The notes under the pieces are model-generated. The model saw only the letters and a list, made by a program, of their open reading frames with translations, made no database searches and had not been told where the DNA came from. Source: Providencia heimbachae ATCC 35613 (GTDB lineage: Bacteria > Pseudomonadota > Gammaproteobacteria > Enterobacterales > Enterobacteriaceae). Taken from it: a DNA stretch of 64,000 nucleotides. The stretch covers positions 62,001-126,000 of the forward strand of contig NZ_LXEW01000010.1 in the NCBI RefSeq assembly GCF_001655055.1. Direction: 5' to 3'. Position numbers and translations under genes: made by a program. Numbering within the stretch: position 1 is the stretch's first letter; each line of letters begins with the position of its first letter. This document shows, in pieces, positions 39,588 to 47,291 of the stretch.

Positions 39588-40220
39588 ATGAGTAGTCCAT
39601 TAGCCGCCAAAACCCCTAAAGGCCAGCGTCGTAATAAAGCATTAATCACCGCTGCGGCGGAAATATTTCTTCAATATGGTTTTGAAGGCTCAACACTTGA
39701 TATGATTATTGAACGCGCAGGTGGTTCACGTTCAACGCTATATAAAAACTTCGGGGATAAAGAAGGCCTATTTGCAGCCGTTATTGCTGACATGATTGAC
39801 GATATTTTCGCAGAACCTGAGACTGGCGAGCCAACCTTCCATAATATTGAATCTATATTGTCTTTCTATGGTTCACGCTTTTTGCTTAATGTGATTAAAC
39901 CGCAATCCATTCAACTTTATCGGTTAATTCTCGGTGAATACAACCGCTTTCCCAAAATAAGCCACGCCTTTTTTGAGCAAGGCCCCGTTAAAAGCTACCG
40001 TCTTCTTGCACAAAAGTTGGCAAAATTACCTGAAGTCAAGGTTGATGAAAAAACGTTACTCAGTATCTCATCACGATTTTTGGAAATGCTTAAAGCTGAT
40101 GTATTTATTACCACTTTTTGCGTTGAAGACTTTACGCCTAGCGATGAATTTATCAAACAGCAAATTACACTTTCTGTTGATATCATCGCTAGCTATATTC
40201 GTAAAATAAGCAACGCATAA
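39588..40220 (+). CDS. TetR-family transcriptional regulator
   Basis: 210 aa. Residues 13-60 are the TetR HTH (GQRRNKALITAAAEIFLQYGFEGSTLDMIIERAG, then RSTLYKNFGDKEGLF). The C-terminal half is the AefR/TetR_C_7-like ligand domain (RFLLNVIKPQSIQLYRLILGE). Ligand unknown. The next gene, convergent, is a small hypothetical gene whose promoter carries a perfect 9-bp palindrome, a reasonable operator for this repressor. Confidence 0.9.
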   Translation: MSSPLAAKTPKGQRRNKALITAAAEIFLQYGFEGSTLDMIIERAGGSRSTLYKNFGDKEGLFAAVIADMIDDIFAEPETGEPTFHNIESILSFYGSRFLLNVIKPQSIQLYRLILGEYNRFPKISHAFFEQGPVKSYRLLAQKLAKLPEVKVDEKTLLSISSRFLEMLKADVFITTFCVEDFTPSDEFIKQQITLSVDIIASYIRKISNA

Positions 40221-40225
40221 TACCA

Positions 40226-40627
40226 TTAAGCAAGCAGTGATTGTGCTCGCTCTTGCGCCATCTTTGTATCAATTTCAAGAAAAACCTCAGGACCATATAA
40301 CGCAGATAATAATGGCGCTAAGCGTTCCATGTCATCTTTATCACTGCCGTCAGGCTGTAAAGTAATTACCATTGCGCGACAGTATTCAATCATAGGTTCC
40401 TTCGCATGTTTTAACCAACGACGAACATATTTTCGCCCTTCCATACCTTCAGCGCTCGGTTTACCTTTCGGTGCCATGGGCGGATAAATTAATGCAAATT
40501 GTTCCCTTTTTGCTAATAAAAGATCCATTTCCTCTAACCACAAACGCGTTTCATCCATAGTTTCTGGAAATGAATTAATCGTACAAATAGGCCAATTTTG
40601 AACATTAACGATAACTTTATTTAACAT
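40226..40627 (-). CDS. Hypothetical cytosolic protein under a palindromic operator
   Basis: 133 aa from the ATG at 40627 (AAGGA upstream); the longer in-frame reading runs into the promoter. No signal peptide or membrane helix. It has Trp- and Glu-rich stretches (RLWLEEMDLLL, RKYVRRWLKHAKEPMIEYCRAMVITL) and looks like a small alpha/beta domain. I do not recognise the family. It ends 6 bases from the convergent TetR gene. The promoter region has a Fur-like site and a palindrome. Confidence 0.75.
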   Translation of the reverse strand: MLNKVIVNVQNWPICTINSFPETMDETRLWLEEMDLLLAKREQFALIYPPMAPKGKPSAEGMEGRKYVRRWLKHAKEPMIEYCRAMVITLQPDGSDKDDMERLAPLLSALYGPEVFLEIDTKMAQERAQSLLA

Positions 40628-40645
40628 GATAAATCCTTGAGTCGA

Positions 40646-40669
40646 AAAGTGTACCAGACTGTACACTTT
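40646..40669. promoter_or_regulatory. Perfect 9-bp inverted repeat in the promoter of the hypothetical gene
   Basis: AAAGTGTAC (40646-40654) and GTACACTTT (40661-40669) with a 6-base spacer lie 20-45 bases before the start codon of the leftward gene. TTGACT further upstream could be the -35. This is a typical repressor operator; the neighbouring TetR protein is the first candidate. Confidence 0.65.
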
Positions 40670-40685
40670 AACATTACCTTCAGTC

Positions 40686-40704
40686 AAGAATGATTATCAT
40701 TTGT
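40686..40704. promoter_or_regulatory. Fur-like palindrome
   Basis: The core AATGATTATCATT is a perfect palindrome around a central T and matches the Fur consensus at about 13 of 19 positions. It lies about 60-75 bases upstream of the leftward hypothetical gene. Confidence 0.4.
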
Positions 40705-40923
40705 AATTTGCAATATATGCTATTCAATGCGCGGCAGTCTGTATTACCTTTCATATTGGATCCGCACACGCAATATATTTTAAAATATAGCTACAGCAGA
40801 ACAGAATATTCCCAATATGCTGAAAATCACTGTCAGTAAAAACATTAATAATCTATTGGTGATGCCTTTTTAAATATGGAATGTTATCCTAAATACATGA
40901 TGACTTCTTAAAGCGAAAATACG

Positions 40924-41217
40924 ATGAAAAAAATACTTCCAATCGCCTGTGGACTATTTGTAGCGGTAGCTGCATTTAATGCCAATGCGGGCAAAACCTG
41001 TGACACTTATTTTCAAGAAATGAACCAACTCGTTAAACAAGCTGAAGATCAATACAAGAATGAACCTAATGCAGAAGAGCAAATTTCAATGATGAAATCA
41101 CAATTGGAAGAAGCGAAAAAAGCGTTAGCCAGTTATCCAGAAGATGCGCAAGAACAAGCCTGTAGCCAAGCGCTGAAAGCCATTGCACAAGCAAAAGACA
41201 CCGTGGAACAAAAATAA
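40924..41217 (+). CDS. Small secreted DUF5339-like protein
   Basis: 97 aa. Signal peptide with cleavage near NANAG (residues 1-22: KKILPIACGLFVAVAAFNA). The mature part is helical and Lys/Glu rich with two Cys (CDTYFQEMNQL and EQACSQAL), probably one disulfide, matching the DUF5339 type found in enterobacteria. Periplasmic role unknown. Followed by a strong bidirectional terminator. Confidence 0.78.
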   Translation: MKKILPIACGLFVAVAAFNANAGKTCDTYFQEMNQLVKQAEDQYKNEPNAEEQISMMKSQLEEAKKALASYPEDAQEQACSQALKAIAQAKDTVEQK

Positions 41218-41249
41218 TTAGCCCGACTTTGCTTGTCCCATATTGATAA

Positions 41250-41283
41250 AATACAGCCTGGATCCTCAGGCTGTATTGGCTTT
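41250..41283. terminator. Bidirectional intrinsic terminator
   Basis: AATACAGCCTG (41250-41260) pairs with CAGGCTGTATT (41267-41277), loop GATCCT; T-rich after on the plus strand and TTTTATC on the minus strand. It serves the small secreted protein gene and the convergent UspF gene. Confidence 0.85.
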
Positions 41284-41286
41284 ATC

Positions 41287-41724
41287 TTATCGAACTACCA
41301 GCACCGATATTTTGGCGTAAGAGACAATGCCTGAAGCATTTGAACCCAACAAATGGGTAGAAAGACTTGGATTACGAGATCCCACAACAATTAAGTCTGC
41401 GCCAACATCCTCGGCTTCTGACAATACTTTATCCCTCGGTGAACCGAATTCAACTTTAAATGAGATTTTATCCGATGGATAATCAATTTTGTCGATAATT
41501 TCTTTAAGCTGCTCTTCAGAACGCTCAATCGCCTTTTTAGCAAAAGAAGATAACAGGTCGTAATGATAACTATAACTCATTGAAAATCTTGAAACATCAG
41601 GAACGGCATGGAATAAGTGAATGGTTGCATCAGTCATTTTTGCTAAGTAAACTGCATGTTTTAATGCTTTATCTGTCAGTACATCTTCCGATATATCCAC
41701 GGGAACCAAAATAGTCTTATACAT
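41287..41724 (-). CDS. uspF: Universal stress protein, UspF type (first copy)
   Basis: 145 aa from the ATG at 41724, preceded by GAGAGGGC. It begins MYKTILVPVDISED, like E. coli UspF (144 aa). The ATP-binding signature of the UspFG group, GSRNPSLSTHLLGSNASGIVSYAKISVLVVR, closes the protein. Cytosolic dimer. It belongs to a leftward group with a two-helix membrane protein gene and a second UspF gene, suggesting a joint stress or osmotic role. Confidence 0.88.
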   Translation of the reverse strand: MYKTILVPVDISEDVLTDKALKHAVYLAKMTDATIHLFHAVPDVSRFSMSYSYHYDLLSSFAKKAIERSEEQLKEIIDKIDYPSDKISFKVEFGSPRDKVLSEAEDVGADLIVVGSRNPSLSTHLLGSNASGIVSYAKISVLVVR

Positions 41725-41899
41725 ACGATGCCCTCTCAGTAATGTTGTCCCTCTTATCAAACCATCGCATTGTTCATTTTTAGATTTGATAATAAGAGAT
41801 TCGCGGGTGAATATTTTTAATTTTCTTCACTAAAAGAAGTGACTAAATGACATAAAAACGGCTAGTCTGTCGAGAATTACAATAAAAATCAAATGGACT

Positions 41900-42238
41900 C
41901 TAATTGTCTTCTAGATGCCATTTATGCAATATACGATGAATAAACGGAGTGACAATCAAACCAATGCTAATAATGAAAACACTTTGCAAGAAAAGGCCAT
42001 AAATCGCGATAAAAAAACGTCCTCCTCGAGTAATCGGTGCGGGTTCTATCGCTTGCCCACTTAACATAGATAAAGCATTAATCATTGACTCCGTTACCGA
42101 GTGCCCTTCAATAAAGTAAAAACCAATTATTCCAGGCAACAGACCAAGAAAAAAAACCAATAACGCTAAACAATAAAAACGTAGAACTCTAAGAACAAAA
42201 TGCTCAATTCGCATTAATTCTTTTGAAAATTTCTCCAT
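41900..42238 (-). CDS. Two-helix membrane protein of unknown function between two UspF genes
   Basis: 112 aa. Two strongly hydrophobic helices, about residues 20-43 (CLALLVFFLGLLPGIIGFYF) and 76-98 (FIAIYGLFLQSVFIISIGLIV), joined by a loop SVTESMINALSMLSGQAIEPAPITRGGRF. The short helix-like AMSMLSG segment before TM2 is reminiscent of a re-entrant pore loop in two-helix ion channels, but no TVGYG-type filter is present. C-terminal end is basic. No SD is obvious. Not recognised. Confidence 0.7.
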   Translation of the reverse strand: MEKFSKELMRIEHFVLRVLRFYCLALLVFFLGLLPGIIGFYFIEGHSVTESMINALSMLSGQAIEPAPITRGGRFFIAIYGLFLQSVFIISIGLIVTPFIHRILHKWHLEDN

Positions 42239-42320
42239 AAATAACTCAATAGCGCCTAATCACTAACAAAAAAAACTTATTACATGAAATAAAATGAATA
42301 TGTAATGTTTTAAATGCTCT

Positions 42321-42352
42321 AAAAAACGCCTGTATCGGTATCAATACAGGCG
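42321..42352 (-). terminator. Intrinsic terminator of the second UspF gene
   Basis: CGCCTGTAT pairs with ATACAGGCG (42327-42352); on the minus strand TTTTTTAGAG follows. Confidence 0.85.
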
Positions 42353-42363
42353 CTCTAAATTAA

Positions 42364-42792
42364 TTAACGAACCACAAGAACAGATGTTGCCGCGTAACGA
42401 ACAATCCCTGCGGCAGTAGAGCCTAGAAGATGTGTCGTAATATTCGGTCGACGAGAACCAATAACAATAATATCTGCATTAATATCTTTCGCAGTATTAA
42501 TAACTTCATCGCGAGGCGAGCCAAACGTAATGGTATAACTCACATCTTCATGTGGTAAGTCAATTGAATCCATTAGCATTTTCATGTCTTCTTCGGCTTT
42601 CACCGTCGCTCTATCTTTTATTTCCATATAACCCAGAGCATAGGCATTAATAATCGCAGAAGAAATGGGCAATACATGGATTAGATGTATTTTCGCACCG
42701 GATTGTTTTGCCAAATTAACGGCATGGCGTACAGCCTTGCTTGTTAATTCTTCTTCAGTCAAATCTATAGGGAGCAGAATCGTTTTATACAT
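42364..42792 (-). CDS. Universal stress protein, UspF type (second copy)
   Basis: 142 aa, about half identical by eye to the first copy and colinear with it: MYKTILLPIDLTEEELTSKAVRHAVNLAKQ, then IIVIGSRRPNITTHLLGSTAAGIVRYAATSVLVVR as ATP-binding end. SD GGAGGGG at -6. Because it has its own terminator and a 125-base gap, it may be an independent transcript. The pair probably arose by duplication. Confidence 0.88.
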   Translation of the reverse strand: MYKTILLPIDLTEEELTSKAVRHAVNLAKQSGAKIHLIHVLPISSAIINAYALGYMEIKDRATVKAEEDMKMLMDSIDLPHEDVSYTITFGSPRDEVINTAKDINADIIVIGSRRPNITTHLLGSTAAGIVRYAATSVLVVR

Positions 42793-42965
42793 AACCCCTC
42801 CTGATAAAAGTTAAAAATGAATATCAACAAGAAAATTATAAACAATTAGCCATAAATGTCTCTCATTCCAAAAGATAAATGAGATCTCTAGCGATAAATT
42901 ATTAACTAATGCCTCACTTTGAGGTTTCTCTAGCTATCGAATTAGATTCAATCTATTGTAAATCA

Positions 42966-43403
42966 CTATTCCCTTAACCATGGCGTAACGGTTAATCCGA
43001 CTAATATTCCCTCTGGGCTTAATAAACGTGTGACTGTTTGCCCCCAGGGTTCCAATCTATTTTCGACCAACAATGAATACCCTTTATCAATAAAGTTTTG
43101 AGTACTTCGCGCTAAATTAAAAACCTCAAATTCAATCCAACTCTGCGGAATAGTTATATCTTCAGGCCATATATTATGAGAAAAACAGGATAGTGCCGCT
43201 TGATCTAAAGGCCAAAGTGCAAAATGTTTAACGCCACCTAATTGATCTTGCTCGCATGTCAAATAACGGCTATTACCTTCCATTGGCTTCAACGGTAAAG
43301 CTAATATATTTAGATAAAATTCACTACTTTGCTGCTGGTTTTGCGTAATGGGTCCAAACCCCGCAACAAATAGCACTTCCGAGTTATCAAGTGAATTTAA
43401 CAT
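42966..43403 (-). CDS. VOC (glyoxalase/bleomycin resistance)-superfamily protein
   Basis: 145 aa from the ATG at 43403, which has GAGGT 6 bases upstream; an ATG-like codon 4 codons earlier is less likely. The layout is two beta-alpha-beta-beta-beta modules: FVAGFGPITQNQQQSSEFYLNILALPLKP at the start, and SWIEFEVFNLARSTQNFIDKGYSLLVENRLEPWGQTVTRLLSPEGILVGL at the end, as in VOC dioxygenase-like proteins. Metal ligands cannot be assigned with confidence. Function unknown. Confidence 0.8.
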   Translation of the reverse strand: MLNSLDNSEVLFVAGFGPITQNQQQSSEFYLNILALPLKPMEGNSRYLTCEQDQLGGVKHFALWPLDQAALSCFSHNIWPEDITIPQSWIEFEVFNLARSTQNFIDKGYSLLVENRLEPWGQTVTRLLSPEGILVGLTVTPWLRE

Positions 43404-43491
43404 GCAATACCTCATAAATATAAAATATTGAATTTATCAAGATGATAGGCTATTTTTATTTTTTACTACTCAATACTAACTCAACCTAACA

Positions 43492-44415
43492 TCACTTAAT
43501 TTGTAAAAGCATTTTCTCTATCAGCCTTTGTGCAGAAAGAACCTCTTCCCCACTCACCAATGGCTGAGTGTTATTACTGACTGACTCAATGAAATGACGA
43601 ATCGCACCATCGAATCCGCGCTGGACGAGTATTGAATCCCAGCTTGAAGGCTGCCTTTCGATAATTCCCTGCTGACTTTCGCTGCGCCAATGATTCATGT
43701 TAGTAACTTGATAAATCGTATCTTCTTCTACCGCAATAAGCTGTTCTTGTTGAGAGCCTGCTTTACGGTGCATGGATGTCGTCATCCAACCATTGTTAAT
43801 TTTTAAATGATGCTCAGCATAGAACAATTCATTATTTTCTGTTGCACTAATACTGCCACTGATCAATTCAGCCTTTTGTCCAGCAAGCCAAAGTACGGTA
43901 TCAACAACGTGCAAATAATCATCGAGTAAAGTAAAACGTACATCCTTTGGTCCAACACTATCACTACGATGCTTATCCATCCTTAATGAAGAAAGGTTGT
44001 TAATATCCTGTTTTAACGCGCAATAAAAAGGAGAAAAACGGCGATTAAAACCGACCATCAACATACATTTATGCTGTATCGCTAAGGTGATAAGTTGCTC
44101 TGACTGTTCAATAGTCTCAGTGAGTGGTTTATCAACATAGACATGAATACCGAGCATTAATAGTGATTTTACTATTTCAAAATGACTCGCTGTTGAGCTA
44201 TGAACAAAAATTGCGTCGCAGTGGCCAGCAAGCCCGTTAATGTCAGTAAACAAACGGATCCGATAACTATCACAAACTTGCTTAGCTTTTGATTGATTAG
44301 GTGAAAATGCACCAACTAATTGCCAGTTATCTTCTTTGCAAAGTATAGGTAGATACGCTTTTTGAGCAATGGATCCTAAACCAATAATACCAACGCGTAG
44401 TTTTCTCATTTTCAC
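43492..44415 (-). CDS. mviM: Gfo/Idh/MocA-family oxidoreductase, MviM/YceM-like
   Basis: 307 aa, same length as E. coli MviM (YceM) and colinear with it: VGIIGLGSIAQKAYLPIL (Rossmann NAD(P) loop), AIFVHSSTASHFEIVKSLL, VDKPLTE, LMVGFNRRFSPFY, SLRMDKHRSDSVGPKD, FTLLDDYLHVVDTVLWL and MHRKAGSQ. Substrate unknown. It is transcribed leftward and its start lies about 200 bases from ryhB, which runs rightward. Confidence 0.88.
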   Translation of the reverse strand: MKMRKLRVGIIGLGSIAQKAYLPILCKEDNWQLVGAFSPNQSKAKQVCDSYRIRLFTDINGLAGHCDAIFVHSSTASHFEIVKSLLMLGIHVYVDKPLTETIEQSEQLITLAIQHKCMLMVGFNRRFSPFYCALKQDINNLSSLRMDKHRSDSVGPKDVRFTLLDDYLHVVDTVLWLAGQKAELISGSISATENNELFYAEHHLKINNGWMTTSMHRKAGSQQEQLIAVEEDTIYQVTNMNHWRSESQQGIIERQPSSWDSILVQRGFDGAIRHFIESVSNNTQPLVSGEEVLSAQRLIEKMLLQIK

Positions 44416-44596
44416 CTGACTTTTACTATTTCTTGAATGGAAAAATATAAATATAGAAAAAATTTAAAATATTTTTTTAAAAAATATCAGCAAAATATAA
44501 AAAATAAACCTCAAGCACTTGATTAATAATCAAAATTAAATTCTCATTCGTCTCGATAAAAAAAATAGAAACACAAAAAAAGGGGTTGATTTCTTA

Positions 44597-44615
44597 AATG
44601 AGAATGGTTATCTTT
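44597..44615. promoter_or_regulatory. Fur box over the ryhB promoter
   Basis: TGAGAATGGTTATCT within AATGAGAATGGTTATCTTT fits the 7-1-7 Fur motif at about 12 of 15 positions. It overlaps a promoter with -35 TTGATT (44586-44591), 17-base spacer and -10 TATCTT (44609-44614). Confidence 0.8.
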
Positions 44616-44620
44616 TACTT

Positions 44621-44718
44621 GGTGAATACTTGAGTAAATTACTCAAGCTTTTCACAAACGACATTGCTCACATTGCTTCCAGTTTAGCAGGCCAACTTTT
44701 TAAGTTGGCCTTTTTTTT
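44621..44718 (+). ncRNA. ryhB: RyhB small regulatory RNA
   Basis: The 25 bases 44659-44683 include GACATTGCTCACATTGCTTC, the conserved seed and Hfq region of E. coli RyhB, identical to it as I recall. Around it are a 5' stem-loop (CTTGAG/CTCAAG, 44629-44647 region) and a terminal hairpin GGCCAAC/GTTGGCC followed by eight T. Length about 95 nt matches RyhB (about 90). The Fur box over the promoter fits its known control: made when iron is scarce, it pairs with mRNAs of iron-using proteins with Hfq and triggers their decay. The start site is estimated from the promoter, so the 5' end may be off by a few bases. Confidence 0.92.
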
Positions 44719-44876
44719 CGCTTATTCTGAGTGAGTGACTGAGCTTTCATCCCTATTTTAACCACGTATCTCAAGTGGAAATAAATCAACTCTTGCTTAT
44801 TGCCAGTATGGTATTAAATATGTGCCGCTCTTCAGGCTCAATTAAAAGGCATTTCGCACCTTTTATCTAGCGCGGA

Positions 44877-45656
44877 TCATTTTTTACGTATAGCACTACT
44901 AAAGCTCCACGTTTTTAAATGACCAATATATGTCAGTCGATGTGTTGGCTCAAATGTAGGTACATCACCCGTTCTCATGTGCAAAATATCAGCAGGTGTT
45001 ATCCATGAGGAGTTACCTTCAAATAATGGCATACCTGCATATTTGTATGCATCTAAGACAAACTGTGAACAAAAGAATCCGTTCGCCTGGTCTATATCAT
45101 CACCCAACTGCACTTTAGCCAGTGTTTTAAGACAAAAATTACGGACGGTCTCACCAATTAATGGTAACTCACAAACTCGCTTAGTGAGCATCCAAGGCGC
45201 TATCATGACAATACCTTTATAATTATATTTATTACCGTCATTTTGCGCAGAAAACTCACGCAACTTACTTGCATGCAATGAGGTTAGTCCTGATTGTCTT
45301 AACACTACCATATTATTTGACTCACTAATTGCTTGATCCAGTGGAATGATCCTAACCCCACTACCAACTGATTCGGCAACTTCACCTAAACCTAAGTATA
45401 TTGATGCATGGCTCACGCCACTCACACTAAATAAGCGGATCCCCCAAGAATTGAGTCCTGTTGCAGATGACAATAAAATATCGCCAGGTAGCATATCAGT
45501 GACAGCAAGCGTCTCTACAGAGTCTTTTATCGGGATGGTATTAGCTTGCTGAATGCTAAATTTTAAGCGATTTGTTTCTTCGTCTGCTTTAAATTGAGTA
45601 GAACAACCCGTTAAGGCAATAAAACAACAGCACAATATCCAATATTGAAATTTCAT
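44877..45656 (-). CDS. yaeF: YaeF-like lipoprotein, permuted papain-fold amidase (C92 family)
   Basis: 259 aa. Lipoprotein signal with lipobox LTGC (Cys18). The permuted NlpC/P60 core starts at about 53 with MLPGDILLSSATGLNSWGIRLFSVSGVSHASIYLG, where His83 is the expected catalytic His. The catalytic Cys196 is in GFFCSQFVLDAYKYAG near the end. In classical NlpC/P60 enzymes Cys precedes His; here the order is swapped, as in YaeF/YiiX. Substrate unknown, perhaps an amide or lipid ester bond at the cell envelope. Confidence 0.88.
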   Translation of the reverse strand: MKFQYWILCCCFIALTGCSTQFKADEETNRLKFSIQQANTIPIKDSVETLAVTDMLPGDILLSSATGLNSWGIRLFSVSGVSHASIYLGLGEVAESVGSGVRIIPLDQAISESNNMVVLRQSGLTSLHASKLREFSAQNDGNKYNYKGIVMIAPWMLTKRVCELPLIGETVRNFCLKTLAKVQLGDDIDQANGFFCSQFVLDAYKYAGMPLFEGNSSWITPADILHMRTGDVPTFEPTHRLTYIGHLKTWSFSSAIRKK

Positions 45657-45870
45657 CCTACATACCTGTTTATTTATATTCTTTGATCCAATTTTGTCAT
45701 ATGGATAATATTATAGCGTCGCTTTAAATATGACTATAGTTTATTTGGTAATAACTTTATCTTATCAAAAAATACGTGCTTTCTATCTAAATCCGAATTG
45801 TGATGAGGTGTGCTGATAGGAATAATTGACGGGAGCTAAATTTGTATTTCTACCCATATTACGTTTATAT

Positions 45871-45896
45871 AACCCTCTAGAAATGACTAGAGGGTT
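45871..45896. terminator. Stem-loop downstream of a small gene
   Basis: AACCCTCTAG pairs perfectly with CTAGAGGGTT, loop AAATGA. There is no strong T-run on either side. It lies just past the stop of the leftward small gene that starts at 46131. Confidence 0.55.
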
Positions 45897-45909
45897 AACA
45901 TTCATTCAA

Positions 45910-46131
45910 CTAGCTAATGACATATTCCGGGTAGAATACAGTGACTGAATGATATGTTTTTTTCTCTGTCGCTTTATTTTTCTGTACCGCAACGATTGCA
46001 TTACCATGAAGATGCGCTGGTAACTCTGATGCATTTTCCTTCATAATTAATGAAACTCGAATATTATTTTTTGAACGGCTTTGCTTATAAGGCATTCCTA
46101 ATAATCGACGAGCTTTATTATTACTTACCAT
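45910..46131 (-). CDS. Small protein of unknown function
   Basis: 73 aa from the ATG at 46131, with AAGGAGT 7 bases upstream, the best SD in this stretch. The in-frame extension upstream is AT-rich and unsupported. The product is basic at the N-terminus (SNNKARRLLGMPYKQSRSKNNIRVSLIM) and ends VTVFYPEYVIS; no membrane helix or Cys. I do not recognise it. The 345 bases to its right (46132-46476) are AT-rich and empty. Confidence 0.65.
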   Translation of the reverse strand: MVSNNKARRLLGMPYKQSRSKNNIRVSLIMKENASELPAHLHGNAIVAVQKNKATEKKTYHSVTVFYPEYVIS

Positions 46132-46476
46132 TATCGACTCCTTAACTAAAAAATTTAAATTCAAAATTTCGAATATCAAAAAAATAGTCAATACAGACTG
46201 TAAGGGCTAAATATTTAAAAAAATAGTGTATCAGATATAAAAATTTAATTCATAACATTTATCCATTAAAAAAATAAAAAGGATACAATGAGATAAAATC
46301 AATGTTTAATGAAAATCGATGATGTTAATTTTAAAAGATATTTTTACATTAAGTATAAATAAAACCTAATTAAATTTAGTTAATAAAACATATAAATATA
46401 TTTAACTATAAAAGCAATAGGAATTAACATGTTAACTCCCATTTAAGGCTATGAATATTAAATAAATCGCACTATA

Positions 46477-46902
46477 TCAATTTATTGTTTCTTCAGGTGT
46501 TAAACAGTATTTATTCCATATTAAATTGACTTGCTCTGGTAATAATATTTCAGTACCGCCTTCAATAAATGGGATCGAAATATCCATTCGTCCTTCATCA
46601 TTGGTGTAAGCTTTGACGATAAAGCGCTTAAAGCCATCAGGTTTATCATTTTTATATCTAAAAACCTCACCACAAACGTAACCAACTTTACCATTATCAT
46701 TGGTGTATTTTGAAAAATGATAAGCAATATTTTGGAATTTTGCTGCTTGTGGATAAGCGAGGACATCATTAACATTTTTCTTTACCTGTTCGACTAAACT
46801 CAGTTGGGAAGGCTTCATATACAGCGCCCCTAATAAAAATGCAGCACCAAAAATAAGTATTGCAATGATGATTTTATATATATTCATTTTTATAGTCGCC
46901 AT
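46477..46902 (-). CDS. Membrane-anchored protein of unknown function
   Basis: 141 aa. One N-terminal transmembrane helix (IYKIIIAILIFGAAFLLGALYM), then a soluble domain of about 110 residues with AKFQNIAYHF, GKVGYVCGEVFRYK and a late Cys near NLIWNKYCL. The YVCGEV and WxxYC placements suggest a disulfide on the periplasmic side. A second ATG at 46887 is equally possible; neither has a clear SD. I recognise no family beyond similarity to small enterobacterial hypothetical proteins. Confidence 0.65.
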   Translation of the reverse strand: MATIKMNIYKIIIAILIFGAAFLLGALYMKPSQLSLVEQVKKNVNDVLAYPQAAKFQNIAYHFSKYTNDNGKVGYVCGEVFRYKNDKPDGFKRFIVKAYTNDEGRMDISIPFIEGGTEILLPEQVNLIWNKYCLTPEETIN

Positions 46903-47101
46903 AAAATAGTTATTGATAATAATATATCCTAAGTGTTGATAATAACGCTATAGACACTAAAATCTACTTTTTAAACTCCCCACTGACCAAAAAACAACAA
47001 AAAACAACAAAATCAATTTGTTAAATCACAAAAACATTGATTTTATATCTCATTTCTCATCCTATTTTGATTGAATATTAGATGCTTTTTATATCATTAT
47101 T

Positions 47102-47227
47102 TATATATTCAAAATAATTTGAGCTACTGGTAGACGATAAACAAAGATAGCTTGAAAGCTAGGATAAACTCGATGATTTGAGTATCTACGCAGCCAGCTC
47201 CCTTACAGCGTGAAGTACGAGGAATAT
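47102..47227 (+). repeat. ERIC-like element, divergent centre
   Basis: Left end ATTCAAAATAATTTGAGCTA and right end GCGTGAAGTACGAGGAATAT, 126 bases. The centre has the palindrome AGCTTGAAAGCT and GATAAACTCGATGATTTGAG. It sits upstream of the ygeA gene, ending about 65 bases from its start codon. Confidence 0.6.
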
Positions 47228-47291
47228 ATTGACCCTCTATAATATTAGTCAGTATAGTAAAATATTCACGATTATCACTTTGGACCACAAC

